Positions 1 to 5,520 are shown, counted from the stretch's first letter. The stretch: DNA of 11,587 nt from Bacteroidales bacterium (GCA_016926765.1 JAFGNY010000046.1:1-11587); one strand, 5' to 3'. The notes: generated from the letters alone by a model not told the origin. Numbers and translations: made by a program.

Positions 1-603
1 AGCGGCGTAGTCCATCACCTCCTTCTGTCTGCTCAAACTGAACCATTCTGAAAAGGTAAACCGTTCCAGAATAAAGCGGGTATACTCTTCCATATAGGCA
101 GCCATCGTGATCACCGATCCGATGATCAGCAATCCCCACTCCCATCCACTCACCCTCACTAGTCCGCTTGTTTGCTCGTTCGCTCCAATCAAAACCATTG
201 CCAGTAAGATCATAGTCAGCGAATTGATAACCGGGGCAATGACAGGGCCGACCCATGTAGTAGGGATCAGAAAAAGGATATCCCATGTAAACAGTGATTC
301 GGGCCAGCCAAGGATAAGCCACAGGAATACATAATAGAAGATATCCCAGACAGCAAACAGAAAGATGAACCAGGCAAACCGGATAATCCATCGGCGTGCA
401 GCAACCATCGATACGGTGAATAACATCAGGATTGTCGCGGCTTCCCTCAGGATTTCCGTGGTGGCAACCTTCCCTTCAATGACCTTCAACGGGAAATCGA
501 ACCCTTCCGGATAAAAAATTTCTCTCAGGTAAACCACCACGGCGGTCTCAAGAAAACCCATCGAAATGGCGAACAGGGTTAAAGGGATCAGGTGCTTGGG
601 CAT
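1..603 (-). CDS. Multi-pass integral membrane protein of unknown function (partial, C-terminus beyond the left edge)
   Basis: An open frame runs from an ATG at 603 to the left edge without a stop, giving 201 residues. It begins MPKHLIPLTLFAISMGFLE. Hydrophobic segments lie at about residues 5-25, 54-69, 75-98, 104-140 (long enough for one or two spans) and 155-170, separated by short charged loops, so this is an inner-membrane protein with at least five spans. Tryptophan and aromatic residues are enriched in spans three and four. I do not recognise the family and give no function. The start is supported by a -7 promoter-like element ending 4 nt before the ATG. The loop at about residues 141-148 (ANEQTSGL) is encoded by a degenerate copy of the octamer repeat found elsewhere in this window. 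The next gene on the same strand lies 150 bp upstream, across two repeat arrays. Confidence 0.8.
   Translation of the reverse strand, partial: MPKHLIPLTLFAISMGFLETAVVVYLREIFYPEGFDFPLKVIEGKVATTEILREAATILMLFTVSMVAARRWIIRFAWFIFLFAVWDIFYYVFLWLILGWPESLFTWDILFLIPTTWVGPVIAPVINSLTMILLAMVLIGANEQTSGLVRVSGWEWGLLIIGSVITMAAYMEEYTRFILERFTFSEWFSLSRQKEVMDYAA
164..187 (-). repeat. Degenerate octamer repeat (about 3 units) inside the membrane protein gene
   Basis: Three consecutive 8-bp units on the plus strand, CCGCTTGT, TTGCTCGT and TCGCTCCA, match or approximate the CCGCTTGT octamer of the arrays at 703-762, 1063-1118 and 1771-1794. The flank ACTAGT (159-164) also occurs at the edge of the 703-762 array. 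The segment is translated as part of a hydrophilic loop between membrane spans. Confidence 0.55.
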
Positions 604-607
604 GAGT

Positions 608-615
608 CAAAATTA
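608..615 (-). promoter_or_regulatory. Bacteroidota -7 promoter element for the membrane protein gene
   Basis: The minus strand reads TAATTTTG, a match to the Bacteroidota TAnnTTTG -7 consensus, and ends 4 nt before the ATG at 603. I found no convincing TTTG -33 box at the usual spacing, so confidence is moderate. If used, the transcript would be leaderless or nearly so. Confidence 0.4.
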
Positions 616-639
616 CAAATTTCGAAGTTCCTTTCGCTA

Positions 640-691
640 TTAGTCATTGGTCAATAAGGAAATTAGGGAAATTAGGGAAATTAAGGAAAAA
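640..691 (-). repeat. Nonamer tandem repeat array, mixed AATTTCCCT / TTATTGACC type
   Basis: On the plus strand 656-691 reads AAGGAAATT, AGGGAAATT, AGGGAAATT, AAGGAAAAA. The preceding bases (640-655) read, on the minus strand, like imperfect TTAATGACC units. The 11 bases at 676-686 (GGAAATTAAGG) are an exact reverse complement of 6861-6871 in the array after coaD, so the two arrays belong to one dispersed family. The array lies between the two minus-strand genes. Confidence 0.75.
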
Positions 692-702
692 AATACATTA
701 TT

Positions 703-762
703 TCGCTTGTCCGCTTGTCCGCTCGTCCGCTTGTCCGCTTGTCCGCTTGTTTACTAGTTCAC
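703..762 (-). repeat. Octamer tandem repeat array at the 3' end of the DUF4143 gene
   Basis: Six 8-bp units cover 703-750: TCGCTTGT, CCGCTTGT, CCGCTCGT and three more CCGCTTGT. Decayed units continue to about 762 (TTTACTAG, TTCAC). On the minus strand the unit is GCGGACAA. The stop codon of the DUF4143 gene (754-756) lies in the decayed end, so the last codons of that gene appear to be repeat-derived. Confidence 0.9.
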
Positions 763-1743
763 AAACTTGATAAATCCCTCCAGATGTTCACGGATCTTTC
801 CTGCCAGAAAGTAGGGAAGGCTCATCAGGTAAACGATTTTTCCGGTGATTGTACGGGTCTCTCTTACCATCAGAGGGCCGGCGTAGAGCCTGACGGCAAA
901 GGGGTGTGGCGAAGCGTCAACAAACTGATGCAGTGATCTCAGTCGGCCAGATTCTCCTTTTTTCACTTCTACCGGAATCATCAACCCTTCGTGACCAATC
1001 ACGAAATCGACCTCTGCCGACGACTGAGTCTTGGCCCTGACCCAGAAATATACATCCCCCATCTCACCCGTCTGCTTGTCCGCTTGACCGCCCGTCCGCT
1101 CGTCCGCTTGTCCGCTTGTTAAAGTTGACTGCATCAGTTCCTGAGCTACGATATGTAATGAAATTTGCCGGTCGAATACGGAAGAGAGATCGTGTTGTTC
1201 CGATAACGCATCCTGAATTCCTGTAAAATAGTTGACCAGGCCGGTATCCGGGAGTTGGATCCGTGGTGATCGGCTGGTATCGATTTGCCAGGGAAGGATG
1301 GCCTGAGTAGTTGGAAACAGAAGGCGAAGGAGTCCTTGCTCTTGAAACAGCCTGAAAGCGTTCCCAATCTCCCTGCTTCGGAACCCGGGATTGCTGAAAC
1401 CGCTGTATTTGATCCGTGTACCGGCAAATGGAAAGGTATCCTGATAGATCTGTAACAATCTCTCCGAGGTCTTGGAAGTAGATCCAAGCGAAGAAGCTTT
1501 GTAAAACAGGATCTCAAGATGTTTCAGGTACATAGGTGCAAGTGCTTGGATCTGTTTCTTCGCCCCATACATTCTGACAACCTCCGGGATTCCTCCAACC
1601 AGGCAGAACTGGTGAAACAGGTCAACCAGCCTGTCGTATCCGTAATTCGGAAACGGCACCTCGCGATACAACTCCAATGCTTCCCGCTCCCCCGTTATCC
1701 GGAGAAACTCCTCAAAAGAAACCGTTTCTAAAACAAATCCCAT
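754..1743 (-). CDS. DUF4143 / PD-(D/E)XK-like domain protein, N-terminally truncated AAA_14-type ATPase
   Basis: From ATG 1743 the product is 329 residues; the frame stays open upstream to an ATG at 1839 (361 residues). The start of the recognisable region (MGFVLETVSFEEFL) matches the junction that follows the P-loop ATPase domain in AAA_14-DUF4143 proteins. GGIPEVV (about 50-56) and the C-terminal nuclease-like motif, EVDF (244-247) and PVEVK (257-261), are typical of DUF4143. No Walker A or B motif is present, so the ATP-binding half is missing. I prefer start 1743 because upstream codons are repeats and low-complexity sequence, and because a good promoter (1791-1820) lies downstream of the 1839 ATG. 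Residues 208-226 (TSGQADERTGGQADKQTG region) are encoded by six octamer units inserted in a loop. Intact family members are often ATPases of uncertain role; this one may be a decaying remnant. Confidence 0.72.
   Translation of the reverse strand: MGFVLETVSFEEFLRITGEREALELYREVPFPNYGYDRLVDLFHQFCLVGGIPEVVRMYGAKKQIQALAPMYLKHLEILFYKASSLGSTSKTSERLLQIYQDTFPFAGTRIKYSGFSNPGFRSREIGNAFRLFQEQGLLRLLFPTTQAILPWQIDTSRSPRIQLPDTGLVNYFTGIQDALSEQHDLSSVFDRQISLHIVAQELMQSTLTSGQADERTGGQADKQTGEMGDVYFWVRAKTQSSAEVDFVIGHEGLMIPVEVKKGESGRLRSLHQFVDASPHPFAVRLYAGPLMVRETRTITGKIVYLMSLPYFLAGKIREHLEGFIKFVN
1063..1118 (-). repeat. Octamer tandem repeat array inside the DUF4143 coding sequence
   Basis: Six units at 1071-1118 read TCTGCTTG, TCCGCTTG, ACCGCCCG, TCCGCTCG, TCCGCTTG, TCCGCTTG; a seventh decayed unit (CTCACCCG) may precede them. 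The six units total 48 bp, which keeps the reading frame and encodes two imperfect copies of an eight-residue peptide. The array separates the VAQELMQS helix from the YFWVRAK strand that leads into the nuclease-like motif. Confidence 0.9.
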
Positions 1744-1746
1744 TCT

Positions 1747-1773
1747 TCTAACACCTCTAAACCCTCTCTTCTC
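1747..1773. repeat. Short degenerate nonamer repeat at the 5' edge of the DUF4143 gene
   Basis: Three consecutive 9-bp units on the plus strand read TCTAACACC, TCTAAACCC and TCTCTTCTC. They start just outside the preferred ATG of the DUF4143 gene and run into the octamer array at 1771-1794. They are short and imperfect, so a chance origin is possible. Confidence 0.4.
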
Positions 1774-1794
1774 ACTTGTCCGCTTGTCCGCAAA
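1771..1794 (-). repeat. Octamer repeat array in the 5' leader of the DUF4143 gene
   Basis: Units CTCACTTG, TCCGCTTG and TCCGCAAA form a short copy of the octamer array. It abuts the -7 element of the minus-strand promoter (1791-1798) and would form most of the 5' leader if the gene starts at 1743. Confidence 0.7.
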
Positions 1795-1820
1795 TGTAAC
1801 AAAACAAAGGATAATACAAA
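1791..1820 (-). promoter_or_regulatory. Bacteroidota-type promoter for the DUF4143 gene
   Basis: On the minus strand a TTTG -33 box (1820-1817) is followed after 18 bases by TACATTTG (1798-1791), matching TAnnTTTG. Transcription would start near 1786, downstream of the ATG at 1839, which favours ATG 1743 as the start. It is arranged back to back with the rplM promoter, with about 27 bp between the two -33 boxes. Confidence 0.55.
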
Positions 1821-1847
1821 AATTATTGTTTTTAATCATTGCTTTCC

Positions 1848-1878
1848 TTGTGGAGTATTTTAATTCATTCTATCTTTG
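1848..1878 (+). promoter_or_regulatory. Promoter of the rplM-rpsI-rpsB-tsf operon
   Basis: CTTG at 1848-1851 serves as the -33 box and TATCTTTG at 1871-1878 as the -7 box, with 19 bases between them. This is the Bacteroidota housekeeping sigma pattern. It leaves a short leader of about 18-20 nt before the rplM ATG at 1902. No Shine-Dalgarno sequence follows. Confidence 0.72.
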
Positions 1879-1901
1879 CACCCCTTTTTTAAACGAAATC
1901 C

Positions 1902-2357
1902 ATGAATACGTTAAGTTACAAAACGATCAGCGCCAACAAGGAAACGGTAACCAAAGAGTGGGTTCTGATCAACGCAGAAGATGAAGTGCTGGGACGCCTG
2001 GCATCCAAAGTCGCGATGATTTTGAGAGGAAAACTGAAACCAAGTTTTACACCACATGTAGATTGTGGGGATAACGTGGTGATCATCAACGCTGAGAAGA
2101 TCAAGCTGACAGGGAAGAAGCTAACCGATAAAGAGTATCTCCGTCACTCCGGGTACCCGGGAGGACAGAGGAAACGTACACCCCAGGAGCTTCTGGAGAA
2201 GAATCCCCGCGCGATCATTGAATCGGCCGTCAAAGGGATGCTTCCCAAGAACCGCCTTGGCAGTGACCTGTTCAGGAACCTCTATGTATACGCTGGTCCC
2301 GATCACCCACACCAGGCACAACAACCCAAAGAAATCAATTTAAATACAATCAAGTAA
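1902..2357 (+). CDS. rplM: 50S ribosomal protein L13
   Basis: A 151-residue protein of the expected L13 length, a structural protein of the large ribosomal subunit that binds 23S rRNA early in assembly. Family signatures visible in order are the N-terminal KEWVLINAEDEVLGRLAS block (about 18-35), the central DNVVIINAEKIKLTGKK block (57-73), YLRHSGYPGG (79-88) and the late AVKGMLPKNRLG motif (109-120). It is the first gene of the ribosomal operon, with a clear promoter ending 23 bp upstream. The rpsI start follows the stop by one base, indicating tight co-transcription. The start was chosen because it follows the promoter and gives a family-typical N-terminus; an out-of-frame ATG upstream has no homology. 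Confidence 0.97.
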   Translation: MNTLSYKTISANKETVTKEWVLINAEDEVLGRLASKVAMILRGKLKPSFTPHVDCGDNVVIINAEKIKLTGKKLTDKEYLRHSGYPGGQRKRTPQELLEKNPRAIIESAVKGMLPKNRLGSDLFRNLYVYAGPDHPHQAQQPKEINLNTIK

Positions 2358-2358
2358 T

Positions 2359-2745
2359 ATGGAAGTTATCAATGCCATTGGCAGAAGAAAAACTGCCATT
2401 GCAAGGATCTACGTCCAGGATGGCCAGGGAGTTATCACGGTCAACGGACGGGATTTTACGGAATATTTTCCGACCTCCATCCTGCAGTACAAAGCAACCG
2501 AACCCCTGTCAGTAACTGAGACGATGGGGAAATACGATGTGAAGGTAAACCTCGATGGTGGTGGTGTAAAAGGACAATCTGAAGCGATGGCACATGCCCT
2601 CGCACGTGCCTTATGCAAAATTAACGAGGAAATGCGTCCTGCCCTGAAAGCCAAAGGGTTGCTCCGCAGAGACCCCCGTATGGTGGAACGTAAGAAGTTT
2701 GGGCAAAAGAAAGCCCGGAAAAGATTCCAATTCAGCAAACGTTAA
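2359..2745 (+). CDS. rpsI: 30S ribosomal protein S9
   Basis: A 128-residue protein of normal S9 length. The N-terminal IGRRKTAIARIYV segment (7-19), the GGGVKGQSEAMAHALARAL region (67-85) and the basic C-terminus RKKFGQKKARKRFQFSKR are diagnostic. The C-terminal SKR tail reaches the decoding centre and contacts P-site tRNA in known ribosomes. It is the second gene of the operon, one base after rplM, and rpsB follows after 18 bp. The L13-S9 pair is conserved across bacteria. Confidence 0.97.
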   Translation: MEVINAIGRRKTAIARIYVQDGQGVITVNGRDFTEYFPTSILQYKATEPLSVTETMGKYDVKVNLDGGGVKGQSEAMAHALARALCKINEEMRPALKAKGLLRRDPRMVERKKFGQKKARKRFQFSKR

Positions 2746-2763
2746 TATTTTATCTTTACAATT

Positions 2764-3681
2764 ATGCCGAGAACGACATTTAATGAATTGCTTGATGCCG
2801 GTGTTCACTTCGGTCACCTGAAGCGGAAATGGAACCCGAGCATGGCTCCCTATATCTTTATGGAACGCAACGGGATCCACATCATTGATCTCTATAAAAC
2901 CATGGCGAAACTCGATGAAGCAGCCGCTGCCATGAAACAGATCGCCAAATCGGGCAAAAAGATCCTGTTTGTTGCCACGAAAAAACAGGCAAAAGACCTG
3001 GTCGCCGAAAAAGTGAAACGGATCAACATGCCATACATGACAGAACGATGGCCCGGAGGGATGCTGACTAACTTTGCTACCATCAGAAAAGCTGTCAGAA
3101 AGATGGCCTCCATCGATAAACTGATGAGCAGCCCTTCCTATGATAACTTATCAAAAAAAGAACGCCTTACCCTTACACGGGAACGTGCAAAACTGGAAAA
3201 GAACCTGGGAAGTATCGCCGATCTGAACCGGCTTCCTGCCGCTCTGTTTATTGTGGATATCCTGAAGGAACATATTGCCCTGGCAGAGGCCAGAAAACTC
3301 AATATTCCGACTTTCGCCATCGTGGATACGAATTCGGATCCCCGCCTGGTAGATTTTCCAATTCCTGCCAACGACGACGCTTCCAAATCCATCTCACTGA
3401 TCGTTGACATCATGTTGAATGCGATTGAAGAGGGAATGGTTGAACGGAAACTCGACCGGGATAAGAAAGCTGCCGAAGATGAAATCGAAGAAGGGGGTGA
3501 CGATGATTTTAATGCACGGATGGACGGGGACGATTTTGATGAAGACGGGATCAAGATCATCCGGAAAGACATTGTCGACACGAAAATCACGAAATTAAAA
3601 GCAGCCGACGATAAGGAATCCGATGCGGCTAAATCTCCGAGAAAACGGATCGCCAAACCGGCAGGAAGGTCGAAGAGATAG
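2764..3681 (+). CDS. rpsB: 30S ribosomal protein S2 with a long charged C-terminal extension
   Basis: The product has 305 residues, against about 240 for E. coli S2. The core is typical: LLDAGVHFGHLKRKWNP (9-25), a central region with ERWPGGMLTNF (94-104), and LFIVDILKEHIALAEARKLNIP within 161-182, followed by DTNSDPRLVDFPIPANDDA (188-206). S2 joins the small subunit late and helps anchor bS1 in bacteria that have it. After about residue 225 comes a tail not present in E. coli: a strongly acidic stretch (238-261) then a basic end rich in K and R (292-305). Charged S2 tails occur in other Bacteroidota, so this is probably lineage-normal. A heptamer repeat array starts five bases after the stop. 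Confidence 0.96.
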   Translation: MPRTTFNELLDAGVHFGHLKRKWNPSMAPYIFMERNGIHIIDLYKTMAKLDEAAAAMKQIAKSGKKILFVATKKQAKDLVAEKVKRINMPYMTERWPGGMLTNFATIRKAVRKMASIDKLMSSPSYDNLSKKERLTLTRERAKLEKNLGSIADLNRLPAALFIVDILKEHIALAEARKLNIPTFAIVDTNSDPRLVDFPIPANDDASKSISLIVDIMLNAIEEGMVERKLDRDKKAAEDEIEEGGDDDFNARMDGDDFDEDGIKIIRKDIVDTKITKLKAADDKESDAAKSPRKRIAKPAGRSKR

Positions 3682-3686
3682 GGTGA

Positions 3687-3763
3687 GACGTGGGACGTAA
3701 GACGTGGGACGTAAGACGTAGGACGTAAGACGTAAGACGTAAGACGTAAGACGTAAGACGTGG
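3687..3763 (+). repeat. Heptamer tandem repeat array, 11 units of GACGTRR
   Basis: Eleven contiguous 7-bp units fill exactly 77 bp: GACGTGG, GACGTAA, GACGTGG, GACGTAA, GACGTAG, five GACGTAA, then GACGTGG. The array starts five bases after the rpsB stop. The outer units vary while the inner ones are identical, consistent with expansion by slippage. A 5-bp inverted pair, AGGGT (3680-3684) and ACCCT (3764-3768), flanks it. Each unit contains the self-complementary ACGT, but no long hairpin is possible. Confidence 0.95.
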
Positions 3764-3787
3764 ACCCTTAGGCAAAGGTGTTTTCAA

Positions 3788-3815
3788 CCTAAAACCAAAA
3801 ACCTAAAACTTATAA
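3788..3815 (+). repeat. A-rich degenerate heptamer repeat upstream of tsf
   Basis: Four 7-bp units, CCTAAAA, CCAAAAA, CCTAAAA and CTTATAA, lie 24 bp after the GACGTAA array and end 15 bp before the tsf start codon. The same period length as the adjacent array is notable, but the copies are few and imperfect. No -7 element is visible between the arrays and tsf. Confidence 0.45.
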
Positions 3816-3830
3816 CAGAATTTATCAATT

Positions 3831-4664
3831 ATGAACATTACAGCAGCAGATGTGAATAAATTGCGCCAGATGACCGGTGCAGGAATTATGGATTGCAAAA
3901 AAGCATTGCAGGAAAATAATGGCGATTTTGAACAGGCCATCGACTACCTCAGGAAAAAAGGGCAGAAAGTAGCAGCCAAGCGGGCCGACCGCGAAGCTAA
4001 CGAAGGGTATGTGGTAGCAAAGACAACTGATGACAAGACGTTTGGCGCCGTGGTTATGGTGAGTTGTGAGACAGACTTCGTGGGAAAGAATGAAGAGTTT
4101 ATCCAGTTTTCAAAAGATCTTCTGGATCTGGGAATTCAAAACAAACTCACAGAAGCTGACGCGCTCCTTCCTCTGAAAATGGGAGCAGTCACCGTAGCGG
4201 AAAAACTCAACGAGATGCTCGGGAAAACAGGCGAGAAGATGCAGGTTGCTGCCTTTGAATCTATCCAGGCACCAATCGTTGTGGCATACAACCACCACGG
4301 AAACCGGCTGGCTACCCTGGTCGGATTCAATAAGAAAGAGGTGGCCGGAATCGAAGAACTGGGACGTGAAATCGCGATGCAGGTTGCTGCGATGAACCCT
4401 GTCTCCCTGGATAAAGACGATGTGGATCCGAAAATTATCGAAAGCGAGATTGAAATCGGCAAAGAACAGGCACGCCAGGAAGGGAAACCGGAAGAGTTGC
4501 TTGAAAAAATCGCTCAGGGAAAACTAAACAAATTTTTCAAAGAGAATACGCTCCTGAATCAGGAGTTTATCAAAGATTCCAAGAAAACGGTTGGCCAGTA
4601 TATTGCCGAGCACGATAAAGAGTTGAAAGTGGTCTCTTTCAAACGCCTCCAACTGGGCGCATAA
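3831..4664 (+). CDS. tsf: Elongation factor Ts
   Basis: A 277-residue guanine-nucleotide exchange factor that regenerates EF-Tu-GTP during translation. The N-terminal UBA-like domain carries VNKLRQMTGAGIMDCKKAL (8-26) and the core has the EF-Tu-contacting TDFV motif at 81-84 within CETDFVGKNEEF. The C-terminal region (HDKELKVVSFKRLQLG) is typical. It is usually the partner of rpsB; here 149 bp containing two repeat arrays separates them, and no promoter is visible there, so it is probably still read from the rplM promoter. A strong intrinsic terminator follows 21 bp after the stop. Confidence 0.97.
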   Translation: MNITAADVNKLRQMTGAGIMDCKKALQENNGDFEQAIDYLRKKGQKVAAKRADREANEGYVVAKTTDDKTFGAVVMVSCETDFVGKNEEFIQFSKDLLDLGIQNKLTEADALLPLKMGAVTVAEKLNEMLGKTGEKMQVAAFESIQAPIVVAYNHHGNRLATLVGFNKKEVAGIEELGREIAMQVAAMNPVSLDKDDVDPKIIESEIEIGKEQARQEGKPEELLEKIAQGKLNKFFKENTLLNQEFIKDSKKTVGQYIAEHDKELKVVSFKRLQLGA

Positions 4665-4685
4665 AAGAGATCCGTGAAACAGGAT

Positions 4686-4720
4686 GAGGCTGTTGGATTT
4701 GTTATCCGGCAGCCTCTTTT
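4686..4720 (+). terminator. Intrinsic terminator of the ribosomal protein operon
   Basis: GAGGCTG (4686-4692) pairs with CAGCCTC (4710-4716). Two G-U pairs and GGAT/ATCC (4695-4698 with 4704-4707) extend it to a continuous 13-bp stem with a 5-nt loop (TTGTT). Four T residues follow directly, with more T at 4727-4730. It lies between tsf and ubiE. Confidence 0.85.
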
Positions 4721-4731
4721 GATTACTTTTG
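4698..4731 (+). promoter_or_regulatory. Promoter of ubiE, overlapping the tsf terminator
   Basis: TACTTTTG at 4724-4731 matches the TAnnTTTG -7 element. A TTTG at 4698-4701, in the top of the terminator hairpin, could be the -33 box with a rather long spacer of 22 bases. The -7 element ends only 4 nt before the ubiE ATG, so the transcript would be leaderless or nearly so. Confidence 0.5.
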
Positions 4732-4735
4732 CCTG

Positions 4736-5446
4736 ATGTCTCCTGAAAAAGATACGGTACGGAAAATGTTCAATGAAATCTCCCCGAGGTATGATTTCCT
4801 GAATCATTTTCTCTCCTTTGGGATTGATCATATCTGGAGAAGAAAGGTTGTAAGGGAGATCCGGAGACATTTCGGGAACAGCCTGCATTCGCTGAATATT
4901 CTGGATGTTGCCACGGGGACCGGAGACCTCGCCTTGGCCGTAGCCGGACTCCAGCCTGCACACATCGACGGGATCGATATTTCAACTGCCATGATGGAGG
5001 TCGCCAGGAGAAAAGTTCAGGAGAAAGGGCTTGCGCAGCTGATCTCATTCCGGGAAGGAGAAGCCGAGCGGATCCCGTTTTCTGAGGATACCTACGACGT
5101 AGTGATGGTTGCTTTTGGTGTCAGAAATTTCGAGGATCTGAAAGGAGGGCTGAACGAAATGCGACGGGTGATGAAACCTGGTGGCTATATGCTGATCCTA
5201 GAGTTTTCTCATCCCGATCGGTTTCCGATGAAACCACTCTATGCCTGCTATTCGAAACGGATGATACCGCTCTTAGGAAAATTGATCTCTAGGCACCGGC
5301 AGGCTTATACCTACCTTCCGCAAACCGTCGCTGCATTTCCAGACGGTGAGGCATTCCTTTTCATCCTGAGGGAATTGGGACTTCAGAATCTTCGGCAGAT
5401 CCGGTTGTCGGGTGGGATTGCTACCCTCTATTGCGCCGAAAAATAA
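4736..5446 (+). CDS. ubiE: Demethylmenaquinone methyltransferase (UbiE/MenG family)
   Basis: A 236-residue SAM-dependent class I methyltransferase that methylates demethylmenaquinone in the last step of menaquinone synthesis; the ubiquinone role is unlikely in this phylum. MFNEISPRYDFLNH (11-24) is the UbiE N-terminal signature. SAM-binding motif I is DVATGTGD (57-64), with an acidic ribose-binding residue at D81 in GIDIS. Later motifs are VAFGVRNFED (125-134) and RRVMKPGGYMLILEFSHP (143-160), followed near the C-terminus by LPQTVAAFPDGEAF. A stop codon in frame at 4685-4687 and no other ATG upstream fix the start. It has its own probable promoter and is followed by porT, an order seen in many Bacteroidota. 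Confidence 0.95.
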   Translation: MSPEKDTVRKMFNEISPRYDFLNHFLSFGIDHIWRRKVVREIRRHFGNSLHSLNILDVATGTGDLALAVAGLQPAHIDGIDISTAMMEVARRKVQEKGLAQLISFREGEAERIPFSEDTYDVVMVAFGVRNFEDLKGGLNEMRRVMKPGGYMLILEFSHPDRFPMKPLYACYSKRMIPLLGKLISRHRQAYTYLPQTVAAFPDGEAFLFILRELGLQNLRQIRLSGGIATLYCAEK

Positions 5447-5447
5447 T

Positions 5448-5455
5448 TACCTTTG
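5448..5455 (+). promoter_or_regulatory. Possible -7 promoter element upstream of porT
   Basis: TACCTTTG directly after the ubiE stop matches TAnnTTTG. The nearest TTG boxes are 15 or 27 bases upstream, neither an ideal spacing, so porT may simply be co-transcribed with ubiE. If used, the leader would be about 60 nt. Confidence 0.3.
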
Positions 5456-5520
5456 CCCCGGAAAATAAAAATAAAAGAGGCTGACCTGCGTTAGTCCTAT
5501 CTTAAATCCGAACCTTTCTG

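Noticed and set aside
107..334. Plus-strand frame of 75 codons
   Set aside because: It lies opposite the membrane protein frame, which is open for 201 codons with clear hydrophobic segments and a promoter-like element.
715..936. Plus-strand frame of 73 codons through the octamer array
   Set aside because: Its start is translated repeat and the rest is antisense to the DUF4143 gene; the octamer is stop-free in all frames and so lengthens chance frames.
2751..2758. Promoter -7 element before rpsB (TATCTTTA)
   Set aside because: The last base is A rather than the conserved G, the gap to rpsI is only 18 bp, and no suitable -33 box was found.
3138..3656. Antisense frame of 172 codons opposite rpsB
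   Set aside because: It is a serine-rich mirror of the charged S2 tail and core codons; rpsB is certain.
3687..3763. CRISPR array
   Set aside because: The units are 7 bp and contiguous with no spacers; the same holds for the octamer and nonamer arrays.
5456..5520. Terminator after ubiE
   Set aside because: The region is A-rich with no stem of more than a few pairs and no T-run.
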